Origin: Leclercia sp. LSNIH1
GTDB taxonomy: Bacteria; Pseudomonadota; Gammaproteobacteria; Enterobacterales; Enterobacteriaceae
NCBI RefSeq assembly: GCF_002902985.1
Contig: NZ_CP026167.1
Coordinates: 1,240,001-1,304,000, forward strand
Reading direction: 5' to 3'
DNA: 64,000 nt
A program made the translations under genes and the position numbers. Positions 16,043 through 27,733 of the stretch are shown here, in pieces. The notes under the pieces are model-generated. The model was given only the letters and a program-made list of their open reading frames with translations, was not told where the DNA came from and searched no databases. Each line of letters begins with the position of its first letter. Position 1 is the stretch's first letter.

Positions 16043-16068
16043 GCCGGGTGGCGCTGCGCTTACCCGGC
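16043..16068. repeat. single REP element
   Basis: GCCGGGTGGCGC / GCGCTTACCCGGC imperfect palindrome between the convergent cidB and solute-binding-protein genes. Confidence 0.8.
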
Positions 16069-16089
16069 CTACCGGTTCTGAATGCGGCG

Positions 16090-17367
16090 CTAACGGTTCA
16101 ACCGCCGCACAATCCGCTCCACCTTCTGGCGGAAATCCGCCGCGACCTGAGCGGGTGCCTGGCCCTGCTCCAGTTTTTCCCGCGCCGAGGTGAACTGGTC
16201 GATCACCTGTAAATCCTCGATATAGGGCGTGGCGACAACTGTGGTGTGCAGCGACTGCGCCTGGCGTAGCCCGGCAATCACCGGATCCTGCGGGTCAATC
16301 ACCCCTTTCTCCGTCAGCTGCGCCTCCGCCGCCTTGTTGAGCGGAATGCCGCGCTCCAGCCCAAGAGCCTCCACCGACTGCGGATCGTTAAGCAGGTAAT
16401 TCACCAGAATCGCCGCCTCTTTCGGATGCTTCGTCGATTTTGCCACCGACAGCATCTGTGCCGTTTTGAAGTAGACCCCGGACTCCTCTGTGCCGGGCTG
16501 CATCACGTAATCGCCCAGCACCAGTTTCGCCGGTGGCGTCATGTTGTTGGCAAACATGCGAATGGTGATGTTCCAGGTGAAGAGCCCGCCCCACTCACCG
16601 TTAATCCACGGCTTCATCTCATAGAGGTTGCCCTTGCCGTAGGAAGAGAGGGTTTTGGGCGACGGCAGAACGTGGTCGTCGCTCAGACGTTTCACAAAAT
16701 CGAAGGCCTCGACCCACTGCGCGTCGTTCCAGGCGAAGGTGCCATCACTGTTGAACATCGACTTCTGGTGGGTCTGCATCATGTACGCATTGAGCAGCAA
16801 AATGACATCCTGATCGACCATGGCGTAGGGGTAGTAGTTGTTGCCCAGCGTCTGCTGGAACACTTTCCCGGCGGCAAAAAAGTCGTCCCAGGTTTTCGGA
16901 TACGCCAGCCCGGCTTTCTGCCAGGTGACGTCGTTGTAGTAAAAGACCGGGGCGTTGACCGAAATCGGCAGGCCATTGAGCTTGCCTTTCACCGTGGTCG
17001 ATTGCAGATCCTGCGCCTGGTACTGGCTTAAATCGAGCTCCGCTTTCAGCTTATTCAGGTCGTAATACCCTTCGCCGTTTTTGGAAAAGAGGATCAGCCA
17101 GGGCCAGTTGGTCTGCATTACGTCCGGCTCGGTGCCGCTCGCCATCTGGGTGGTCAGGCGCGAAAGATGCCCGTCCCAGCCGGTGTATTCGGGCTTCACC
17201 TTAATCTCCGGATGCGCTTTTTCGAAGGCTTCCAGCGCCTTGAGTGTGGCCTGGTGGCGGCTGTTGCCACCCCACCACGACATGCGTAGTTCAACGGGCG
17301 ATTGTGCCCAGACAGAGGTACAGGAAAATAACAGCGATGCGATAACACCTGAAACGAGTTTTTTCAT
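16090..17367 (-). CDS. family 1 extracellular solute-binding protein (sugar type), no permease nearby
   Basis: 425 aa. Signal peptide in the first 22 residues (MKKLVSGVIASLLFSC..VWAQ; the Cys is within a weak lipobox-like context, so a lipoprotein cannot be excluded). The mature part has the SBP-1 layout: MSWWGG, GTEPDVMQTNWPW, NEWGGLFTW-like middle and a helical C-terminus. These proteins deliver sugars to MalFG-type permeases, but no permease or ATPase gene is present here, so it must share a distant transporter or act as a sensor. Downstream of the Gfo/Idh/MocA gene on the same strand; GGAG precedes the ATG. Confidence 0.88.
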   Translation of the reverse strand: MKKLVSGVIASLLFSCTSVWAQSPVELRMSWWGGNSRHQATLKALEAFEKAHPEIKVKPEYTGWDGHLSRLTTQMASGTEPDVMQTNWPWLILFSKNGEGYYDLNKLKAELDLSQYQAQDLQSTTVKGKLNGLPISVNAPVFYYNDVTWQKAGLAYPKTWDDFFAAGKVFQQTLGNNYYPYAMVDQDVILLLNAYMMQTHQKSMFNSDGTFAWNDAQWVEAFDFVKRLSDDHVLPSPKTLSSYGKGNLYEMKPWINGEWGGLFTWNITIRMFANNMTPPAKLVLGDYVMQPGTEESGVYFKTAQMLSVAKSTKHPKEAAILVNYLLNDPQSVEALGLERGIPLNKAAEAQLTEKGVIDPQDPVIAGLRQAQSLHTTVVATPYIEDLQVIDQFTSAREKLEQGQAPAQVAADFRQKVERIVRRLNR

Positions 17368-17439
17368 TATTGTCTCCGGAACAGAGGCATAAATATTGTT
17401 ATTAAACAGGTGAGTAACTGCACAATACTACCGGCGGTT

Positions 17440-17464
17440 CCGGCGCGGCAGCGGGCCGCGCCGG
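17440..17464 (-). other. intercistronic GC hairpin
   Basis: Perfect 10-bp inverted repeat CCGGCGCGGC / GCCGCGCCGG with a 5-nt centre in the 107-bp gap between the oxidoreductase and the solute-binding-protein gene. No T-run follows on the minus strand, so it is more likely an mRNA-stability or processing structure than a terminator. Confidence 0.5.
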
Positions 17465-17474
17465 CGTGAGACGC

Positions 17475-18770
17475 TTAGCGTTTCGTCAGACGGGATACCA
17501 GCTCAAACTCCTTAAAGTTGACCGGACGCTGCTGCTGCATGGAGATATTGCCCGCAATGCCGGTGAGGATAGACATGGCCCCGGCACGGTGGTCGGCTGC
17601 GCGCTGCAGCGGATCGTGGCGTGGCGCGCCGAACAGGTCGGCCAGCATCGCGTTGTCGCCGCCGCCGTGCCCCCCTTCACCGAGGCTGAATTCCGCTTTC
17701 CAGGGTTCGGCAAACATCGGGAAGACGGTGAGGTCGCACTGCTCCAGGCTGCCCTCATTTTCCCGCTCTCCCCCGGCATTGACGTAGGACTTCTCGACAA
17801 TCTTCATCTCCAGACGCCCTTCGGTGCCGTTAAAGACCACATTCAGCCCTTCCCACGGCAGGTAGGCATTGAGGGAGTAGGTGAGCTGGACCTGGTTCTG
17901 GTATTTCACCAGCACCGACATCGTATCTTCGATGGTGATCCCGTCGCTGAAGACGCTCTGGTCGCGGAAGTAGCGATCTTCGTGTTCGGCGTCCAGATAG
18001 AGCGCCTTAAGTTGCGCATTCTCTTCCATATGCAGCGCAAACGGGTCGTCTTTCGCGTCGGCAAAGCCGTGGGCGCGCGGGTAGAACCGGGTCACGCCGC
18101 GTTTCTCCGCATTCTCCCTGCCGTAGAACTGCAGGCTGCCTTCGGCGTAAACCCGTTCCGGGTAGCTGCCCAGCCAGAAATTCATCAGATCGAAGTGGTG
18201 GGTGGATTTATGCACCAGCAGGCCGCCGCTATTGCGCTTTTCCCGATGCCAGCGGCGGAAGTAGTCCGCGCCGTGTTCGGTGTTAAGCAGCCACTCGAAA
18301 TGGACCGAGGTGACCTTGCCGATCGTCCCCTGCATCAGCAGTTCGCGCACTTTACTGTGGTGCGGCGCGTAGCGGTAGTTGAAGGCCACGCGCACGCTAC
18401 GGCCCGTCTCTTCAATGGCATCGAGTATGCGCAGGGCGCGCTGTTCGTCGATGGTCATCGGCTTTTCGGTGATCACATCGCAGCCGGCGTGCAGGGCGCG
18501 AACGATGTAGTCGTCATGGGTGCGGTCCATGGTGGTGACAATGACGACATCGGGCTGCGTCTCGCGGATCATCTCTTCAAACTGCGCCGCCTGCCAGGTG
18601 GAAACCGGATCCGCCCCTTCGTTTTTTAATAACTGATTGGCGTACTGCATGCGCGTCTTGTTAGTATCACAGAACGCGACCAGTCTGGCATTTTCCCGCC
18701 AGGCGCCACCGATGGCGGAAATATATAAACCCGCGCGACCGCCAGTCCCGACCAGAGCATATTTTTTCAT
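17475..18770 (-). CDS. Gfo/Idh/MocA-family oxidoreductase
   Basis: 431 aa. N-terminal Rossmann domain (LVGTGGRAGLYISAI, residues 4-18), the EKPMT motif near residue 100 that supplies the catalytic lysine, and the C-terminal substrate domain with HKSTHHFDLMNFW, where the paired histidines and Asp bind the sugar. Family members oxidise or epimerise sugars and inositols with NAD(P). The C-terminus (LGEGGHGGGDN) resembles the branch that acts on carbohydrates bound in an extended site. GAGGA precedes the ATG. Only 45 bp separate it from the divergent 525-aa gene; both probably share a promoter region and pathway. Confidence 0.9.
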   Translation of the reverse strand: MKKYALVGTGGRAGLYISAIGGAWRENARLVAFCDTNKTRMQYANQLLKNEGADPVSTWQAAQFEEMIRETQPDVVIVTTMDRTHDDYIVRALHAGCDVITEKPMTIDEQRALRILDAIEETGRSVRVAFNYRYAPHHSKVRELLMQGTIGKVTSVHFEWLLNTEHGADYFRRWHREKRNSGGLLVHKSTHHFDLMNFWLGSYPERVYAEGSLQFYGRENAEKRGVTRFYPRAHGFADAKDDPFALHMEENAQLKALYLDAEHEDRYFRDQSVFSDGITIEDTMSVLVKYQNQVQLTYSLNAYLPWEGLNVVFNGTEGRLEMKIVEKSYVNAGGERENEGSLEQCDLTVFPMFAEPWKAEFSLGEGGHGGGDNAMLADLFGAPRHDPLQRAADHRAGAMSILTGIAGNISMQQQRPVNFKEFELVSRLTKR

Positions 18771-18815
18771 GGCATCCTCGATTAAATAACAGAATTAATA
18801 TCAGCAGGTGACGCA

Positions 18816-20393
18816 ATGAAACGTATTCCCCATCAACTGATGGAGCTGAACAGCACGTTTATCTGGCACTGGCCCTGGTTTATTCAGGGGGTAAAAAGCG
18901 CGAAACAGCACGGTTTCACTGGCATCATCCTGCACCAACAGGAACTGCTTTCAATACTTGCGACGCCCTCGCCGTTAAGCCAGAAACTCAACGTCGAGAA
19001 CCTTATTCATCAGCAAAATTACGCCCTGCACTATTTAAAACGCGTCGACCGTTACCTGGCGGAAAATAATTTATCGTTCTGGCTTCAGGGTGAGGCCGCG
19101 CCCAATGACGACATTATTAAGCGTAAATTTCCGGAACTGACGTTCGACGAAAAGCACGCGCCCGATTTCTGGCACCCTTTTTATGCCGCGATACTGCATC
19201 CGCTTTTACAGGCGCTGCCCCATCTCGGCGGGCTTATTCTCAGCCTGACGACGCCAGACTTTCAGACCAGCCGCTGGCAGCAAAGCCTGCATGATGTCTG
19301 GAGCCTGCTGCGCGCCCAGGGAAAAAAGCTCATCCTGCGCGACTTCATTGACAACAGCTGGCCGCGACAGCAGCTCTCCGGCATTCTGGCGACGCTCCCG
19401 GACGACGTGCGCGCCTCGGTAAAAGCCACCGAGCTGGATTACCACCCCGGTTTTGCCAACCATCCCAACATCGCCACCCTGCCGGGGCATAAAAAGTGGA
19501 TCGAGTACGATCTCTTCGGTATCGGCTACGGCTGGAGCGCACTGCCGTGCTATCTGGCCGATGAGATTGGTGGCCGCTTAAGCTGGGCGCTCAGCGCCAC
19601 AGAAAACGAAATCGAAGCGATTACCTCCCGCGTGAGCTGGCAGTGGTTACCCGACAGCCGGGTGATGGACTCCGTCAACGCCATCAACCTGTTTGGCCTC
19701 TCTGCCGCCAACCATGCCGCCGATGCCGCGCTGCCCGCTACCTTCGAGCGCTGGGCGGAACACCACCAGTTCGGCTTTCGCGCTTTGGCGGACAAACATC
19801 AGCTTTCGGCCATCCTCCACGCCAGCTACGACTGGCTGTGCAAAACGCCAAACTTCCTCGGACGGCGGTTGCACTACCAGAGCCAGATCCCGGAGAGCAT
19901 TGCCCAGGCGCAGCAATTGCTCCATACGGACACCCGCAGCGCTAACTGGCTGCACGCCTGGCAGCCGCTGATGCCCGCCGACGATCCCACCCTTGGCAAA
20001 GAGCAGCGTGAGCGGGTAGCGCTGGAAAAAGAGGCCGCCTGCTTCCTGGCATCACGTACGCTGCACAACCTGCGTGAGCTGATGCCGCGTATGACCTGCC
20101 CGGACGACACCCTGGCGATCCTGCTGGCCGCCTGGCGCAGCGCGGAGATCTACAGCCAGATGTTCTCTCACGTCGCCGCCGCCGTGACCGACGTCGTGTG
20201 GCTGGATCACTACGGTCCGCAAAGTCTGCCTGCCGACATCCTGAAGCAGCATCAGCAGCGGCTGCTGCACTTCAGCGACACCCTGGATCGCTGGCTGACA
20301 GATCCGCCCGCCAGCAGCCCGCTCTTCCTGCCGCTGTTGCTGAGCCCGGCGCGGCTGGAGCGCTTTGCCAGAAGCCTCGGCGAGTCGCTGTAA
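18816..20393 (+). CDS. uncharacterised 525-aa protein, possibly a glycoside-hydrolase-like TIM barrel
   Basis: I do not recognise the family with confidence. Visible features: no signal peptide or membrane segment; early ELNSTFIWHWPW and KSAKQHGFTGIILHQQEL read like the first strands of a (beta/alpha)8 barrel; later stretches LGGLILSLTTPDF, KLILRDFIDNSW, and KKWIEYDLFGIGYGW have the strand-acid rhythm seen in family GH67/GH115-like alpha-glucuronidases. The C-terminal third is helical. The divergent oxidoreductase and solute-binding protein suggest action on an imported uronate or oligosaccharide. AGGTGA is 5 nt before the ATG. Gene confidence is high, functional confidence low. Confidence 0.7.
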   Translation: MKRIPHQLMELNSTFIWHWPWFIQGVKSAKQHGFTGIILHQQELLSILATPSPLSQKLNVENLIHQQNYALHYLKRVDRYLAENNLSFWLQGEAAPNDDIIKRKFPELTFDEKHAPDFWHPFYAAILHPLLQALPHLGGLILSLTTPDFQTSRWQQSLHDVWSLLRAQGKKLILRDFIDNSWPRQQLSGILATLPDDVRASVKATELDYHPGFANHPNIATLPGHKKWIEYDLFGIGYGWSALPCYLADEIGGRLSWALSATENEIEAITSRVSWQWLPDSRVMDSVNAINLFGLSAANHAADAALPATFERWAEHHQFGFRALADKHQLSAILHASYDWLCKTPNFLGRRLHYQSQIPESIAQAQQLLHTDTRSANWLHAWQPLMPADDPTLGKEQRERVALEKEAACFLASRTLHNLRELMPRMTCPDDTLAILLAAWRSAEIYSQMFSHVAAAVTDVVWLDHYGPQSLPADILKQHQQRLLHFSDTLDRWLTDPPASSPLFLPLLLSPARLERFARSLGESL

Positions 20394-20530
20394 CTAAAGA
20401 ATAAAAACTGCGGTCGGGGTTGTCTGTATACCGCGGGTAGGGAAAGCGGGGGATCGGCGTGGAATAGGGAAAAGTGTGATGGACGTTGCGGATTGCAGAT
20501 AAAGCCTGTGATCCGCATCGGCTTTTTCTG

Positions 20531-20595
20531 TTCTGGCGACGTGATAAACGTCACCAGAAGGGGAAAAAAATGTGATCCCCGACCAGTGGCCGGGG
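20531..20595 (-). terminator. terminator region for acs-yjcH-actP
   Basis: Two stem-loops in tandem on the minus strand. The first after actP (20577-20595) is CCCCGGCC-ACT-GGTCGGGG with one G-U pair, followed by ATCACA and a run of seven T (20564-20570). A second 12-bp hairpin (20531-20559, TTCTGGCGACGT / ACGTCACCAGAA) follows. Confidence 0.7.
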
Positions 20596-20603
20596 AGGGG
20601 GTT

Positions 20604-22564
<1,961 letters not shown>

Positions 22565-22659
22565 CACAGAATCTCCAGAGGTATCCCCCTTCGGTTTTCA
22601 CGCAGCCTGAGCAGTCACGTGCCTGCAACGCGAAATCCTATGGGGTGGTTTTTATATTC

Positions 22660-22682
22660 CCCTCTCCCTTGAAGGGAGAGGG
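22660..22682. repeat. CCCTCTCCC-type palindromic repeat
   Basis: CCCTCTCCCT-TGA-AGGGAGAGGG, perfect 10-bp arms, with a tail CTAAGGTGAGGG. Lies in the acs-yjcH gap. Related copies are at 49564-49593 and 56176-56209. Confidence 0.75.
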
Positions 22683-22696
22683 CTAAGGTGAGGGTG

Positions 22697-24655
<1,959 letters not shown>

Positions 24656-25075
24656 GGTTTTTGTTCTCCTTGTAGGATGTTAATAATATGTCGCAAAAAC
24701 GTTAATTGTAGGGGCTTTGGCAGCTTTGTTTACTATTTGGGCGACAGATCACGCAAATGTTAAAGAGAACAAAAAACGCGCAAATGACACTTTGAAGGAA
24801 AATAATTTCTCTTGAGGATTATTTGCTTTTATGGATAAAAAAGCGTTTTCATTACAAAAGGTTATTTATCATCATCGATACAAATTAGCGTAACCACCTC
24901 TTTTGTCAGTCAAATGCCTCGTTCTTAAAGGCTTGCGCAGCATGCCGTGCAAATGGTACTGATACCGCGCGTTAAAAAACCCCATAAATGAACGCAACAC
25001 AATTCATACCCTTTCAGTATGTGTCGTCCCCTTCGTTTTACGAGTACGAACACTTCGTTGAGGAAGTCTCTTGTT
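24656..25075. other. acs / gltP divergent promoter region
   Basis: 420 bp of AT-rich sequence with no gene. It should contain the acs promoters on the minus strand and the gltP promoter on the plus strand. A partial CRP-like half site (GATCACG) lies near 24757-24763. In E. coli the seven-gene nrf operon occupies this interval; none of it remains here. Confidence 0.6.
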
Positions 25076-26389
25076 ATGAAAAATTTGAAAGTCAGCCTGG
25101 CCTGGCAAATTTTGCTGGCCCTTGTGCTGGGTATCTTGCTGGGTAGTTATCTGCATTATCACAGCGACAGCCGCGAATGGCTGATCGCCAATTTACTGTC
25201 GCCGGCCGGCGATATCTTTATTCATCTGATCAAGATGATTGTGGTGCCGATTGTTATCTCGACGCTGGTGGTGGGGATTGCCGGGGTGGGTGACGCGAAG
25301 CAACTGGGCCGCATCGGCGCGAAAACTATCCTTTATTTCGAAGTGATCACTACGGTGGCCATTGTTCTCGGCATCACGCTGGCGAATCTGTTCCAGCCGG
25401 GGGCGGGCATTGATATGTCGCAGCTGGCGACGGTGGATATTTCGAAATACCAGAGCACAACCGCCGATGTGCAGAGCCACTCTCATGGCCTGATGGGGAC
25501 GATCCTGTCGCTGGTGCCAACGAATATCGTGGCGTCGATGGCGAAGGGCGAAATGCTGCCGATTATCTTCTTCTCGGTGCTGTTTGGTCTGGGGCTGGCG
25601 TCGCTGCCCTCCGCCCACCGCGAGCCGCTGGTGACCGTGTTCCGCTCCATCTCTGAAACCATGTTTAAAGTGACCCACATGGTGATGCGCTATGCGCCGG
25701 TAGGGGTGTTTGCGCTGATCTCGGTGACGGTGGCGAACTTCGGTTTTGCCTCCCTGTGGCCGCTGGCGAAGCTGGTGCTGCTGGTGCATTTCGCCATCAT
25801 CTTCTTCGCACTGGTGGTGCTGGGCTTAGTGGCGCGCATGTGCGGGCTGAGCATCTGGATCCTGATCCGCATCCTGAAGGACGAGCTAATTCTGGCGTAC
25901 TCCACCGCCAGCTCTGAAAGCGTGCTGCCGCGCATCATCCAGAAGATGGAGGCTTACGGCGCGCCGGCGTCGATCACCAGCTTCGTGGTGCCGACCGGCT
26001 ACTCCTTTAACCTTGATGGCTCCACGCTGTACCAGAGTATCGCCGCGATCTTTATTGCCCAGCTGTACGGCATTGACCTCTCCCTGTGGCAGGAGATCGT
26101 TCTGGTGCTGACGCTGATGGTGACCTCGAAAGGCATTGCCGGCGTGCCGGGCGTGTCGTTTGTGGTGCTGCTTGCGACCCTGGGCAGTGTGGGTATTCCG
26201 CTGGAAGGACTGGCGTTTATCGCCGGTGTTGACCGTATCCTCGACATGGCGCGTACCGCGCTGAACGTGGTGGGTAACGCGCTGGCGGTGCTGGTGATTG
26301 CCAAGTGGGAACATAAGTTCGACCGTAAAAAAGCGCTGGCCTATGAGCGCGAGGTGCTGGGGCGGTTTGATAAGACGGCTGACCAGTAA
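25076..26389 (+). CDS. gltP: glutamate/aspartate:proton symporter GltP
   Basis: 437 aa, matching E. coli GltP. DAACS family (SLC1-type) with eight membrane helices and two re-entrant loops: the serine-rich tip STASSESVLPRI, the NLDGSTLYQSIAAIFIAQ helix and the GIAGVPGVSFVVLLATL hairpin are all present. Sodium-independent uptake of L-glutamate and L-aspartate. The start at 25076 has GAGGAAG upstream and gives the family N-terminus MKN; the longer frame was dropped. Followed by REP sequences. Confidence 0.97.
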   Translation: MKNLKVSLAWQILLALVLGILLGSYLHYHSDSREWLIANLLSPAGDIFIHLIKMIVVPIVISTLVVGIAGVGDAKQLGRIGAKTILYFEVITTVAIVLGITLANLFQPGAGIDMSQLATVDISKYQSTTADVQSHSHGLMGTILSLVPTNIVASMAKGEMLPIIFFSVLFGLGLASLPSAHREPLVTVFRSISETMFKVTHMVMRYAPVGVFALISVTVANFGFASLWPLAKLVLLVHFAIIFFALVVLGLVARMCGLSIWILIRILKDELILAYSTASSESVLPRIIQKMEAYGAPASITSFVVPTGYSFNLDGSTLYQSIAAIFIAQLYGIDLSLWQEIVLVLTLMVTSKGIAGVPGVSFVVLLATLGSVGIPLEGLAFIAGVDRILDMARTALNVVGNALAVLVIAKWEHKFDRKKALAYEREVLGRFDKTADQ

Positions 26390-26397
26390 AGTGAAAA

Positions 26398-26464
26398 GCC
26401 GGGTGACGCTTCGCTTACCCGGCCTACATGACCTTAGGCCCGGCAAACATAGTGCCGCCGGGCA
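26398..26464. repeat. REP elements between convergent gltP and yjcO
   Basis: One clear REP (26398-26423, GCCGGGTGACGC / GCTTACCCGGC) and a degenerate inverted unit to 26464. Confidence 0.75.
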
Positions 26465-26465
26465 T

Positions 26466-27140
26466 TTACTCCCCGCTTAACGCATCAAACTCCTCACATC
26501 CGGTATCAAACCCTTCGCTACAGCTCAGATTCAACCAGTAGAGCGCCTTCTGTTTATTGGGGGTGATAAATCCCTCCTCGCCCTGCTTAAAGATCTGGCC
26601 CGCCCAGTACTCCGCATAGCCTGTGCGTGACAGCGTGGAGCTTTGCTTAAACCACCGCGCGGCCTGCACATCATCCTGCGCCACTTCCACGCCGTTGGCG
26701 TAGATCAGCCCCAGCAACTGCTGGGCATCAACGGCGGCGTCGTCTTCGGTATTCTCAGCGACCTTGTGCAGTAAGCTCAGCGCCTGCGGATAGTCGGTCT
26801 TCCCGGCCCGGGTGTTTACCAGCAAACGCGCCAGCATCACCGCGCCCGGCGAGCTGCCCGCCACCGTGGCCTGCTGCGCCAGCCCTTTGGCCTGAGCGAA
26901 ATCGCCGTGCTTTAACTTGATTTGGGACAGCAGGGCCATGGCATCGATATCGCCGTTTTTCGCTGCTTTTTCGGCCCAGGTTTCGGCCTGCTTATCATCA
27001 CCCGAGCTGTAATATGTTTCGGCAAGGTAATACTGGGCACGGCTGTCGCCCGCCTCAGCCTGCTTCAGGTACTGGCCGCCAATCTCCTCGGCGCTCGCCA
27101 GAGAAGTAAAAAGGATCAACAACAGATAAAGAGGTTTCAT
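26466..27140 (-). CDS. yjcO: Sel1-repeat periplasmic protein YjcO
   Basis: 224 aa (K-12 about 229). Signal peptide MKPLYLLLILFTSLASA, then five or so Sel1-like repeats of about 36 residues (for example AEAGDSRAQYYLAETYYSSGD, shortened here to SRAQYYLAETYY; LLGLIYANGVEVAQDD; YWAGQIFKQGEEG). Such alpha-solenoids act as protein-interaction scaffolds; the partner is unknown. Located as in E. coli between gltP and fdhF. The Shine-Dalgarno is weak. Confidence 0.92.
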   Translation of the reverse strand: MKPLYLLLILFTSLASAEEIGGQYLKQAEAGDSRAQYYLAETYYSSGDDKQAETWAEKAAKNGDIDAMALLSQIKLKHGDFAQAKGLAQQATVAGSSPGAVMLARLLVNTRAGKTDYPQALSLLHKVAENTEDDAAVDAQQLLGLIYANGVEVAQDDVQAARWFKQSSTLSRTGYAEYWAGQIFKQGEEGFITPNKQKALYWLNLSCSEGFDTGCEEFDALSGE

Positions 27141-27231
27141 GCGTTATTTTCGTAGGAGTAGATACCGGGCAGTATAAGCGGGCGATGTGAAGAAAAAAAT
27201 GGGTGCGTTAAGACCTCCACTACCTACAAGC

Positions 27232-27251
27232 CGGGCGGGTCTCCCCGCCCG
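27232..27251 (-). terminator. GC hairpin at the 3' end of the hok message
   Basis: CGGGCGGG-TCTC-CCCGCCCG, perfect 8-bp stem starting 7 nt after the hok stop codon. No T-run follows, so it may be a processing barrier at the stable 3' end rather than a true terminator. Confidence 0.4.
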
Positions 27252-27257
27252 CTGAAG

Positions 27258-27410
27258 TTAGCCTGCTGCGCAGGCTAATTTAGCCGCCACTTCGTGTTGT
27301 TCACTCTTTATTGTGAGTTCGCATAACTTACCGCGATTAATAAAGGCGAATATCACGATAGTCAGACAAATAATAACTATTATGCCTGCGACATATTTTA
27401 ATGGCGTCAT
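27258..27410 (-). CDS. hok: Hok/Gef-family type I toxin (50 aa)
   Basis: A 50-aa peptide translated from ATG 27410 to TAA 27258. It has the Hok plan: short polar start (MTPLKY), one hydrophobic helix (VAGIIVIICLTIVIFAF), then a positively charged turn and the conserved LCEL box (LCELTIK), followed by a polar tail in which E-V-A-A and a late Cys resemble HokA. Hok peptides insert in the inner membrane and collapse the potential. AAGGAG is 10 nt before the ATG. The leader carries the folded structure and antisense promoter expected of hok/sok loci. It sits between yjcO and fdhF. No overlapping mok reading frame was convincing. Confidence 0.85.
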   Translation of the reverse strand: MTPLKYVAGIIVIICLTIVIFAFINRGKLCELTIKSEQHEVAAKLACAAG

Positions 27411-27548
27411 GCCCTTTACTCCTTGCTAACAAAAGAAGAAGGGGCTATCCTCAACTTGTTGGGTAGTTGAGGGATAGCCCCGGTTAATGGAAACATTTCC
27501 GGGGTTTTTCACTTTCTGTCCCTCAATACGGCTTAAGACAGAAAGCCT
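27411..27548 (-). promoter_or_regulatory. hok mRNA leader with regulatory hairpins
   Basis: On the minus strand the leader begins with a small metastable-type hairpin (27531-27548, GGCTT / AAGCC around TCTGTC) and then forms a long stem-loop at 27441-27481: arms GGGGCTATCC / GGATAGCCCC continued by TCAACT / AGTTGA with one bulged G and an 8-nt loop. The order GGCTTTCTG .. GACAGAAAG .. AGGATAGCC .. AAGGAG parallels the leader of plasmid R1 hok as remembered, supporting the assignment. Confidence 0.65.
27458..27509 (+). ncRNA. sok: candidate Sok antisense RNA
   Basis: On the strand opposite hok, a promoter candidate TTGCTA (27423-27428), 17-bp spacer and TATCCT (27446-27451) would start a short RNA near 27458. 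It would read across the hok leader and stop at the hairpin CCCCGG..CCGGGG (27478-27504) followed by TTTTT. The 50-60 nt length, single-stranded 5' end (TTGGGT) and placement over the translation-control region match Sok RNAs. Exact ends are estimates. Confidence 0.5.
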
Positions 27549-27680
27549 TAAGCACCCGCCGATAATCTTATCCCTCTGAAGTAAAAAGAAAAGATGTAAT
27601 TTTTTTTGTGCGAAATTACATTTCTCTGGAATACTGCTCGCAAAATAATATTCGGTTTTTAAATTTATATTTCATAAATA

Positions 27681-27709
27681 AAAGAGGGGTGAATAATTCA
27701 TCCCTCTTT
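27681..27709 (-). terminator. rho-independent terminator after fdhF
   Basis: AAAGAGGGGTGAA / TTCATCCCTCTTT stem (one wobble) with 3-nt loop, T-rich on the minus-strand exit, 25 bp downstream of the fdhF stop. Confidence 0.8.
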
Positions 27710-27733
27710 ATTCGCTGTTCCGTTAATTACAGG

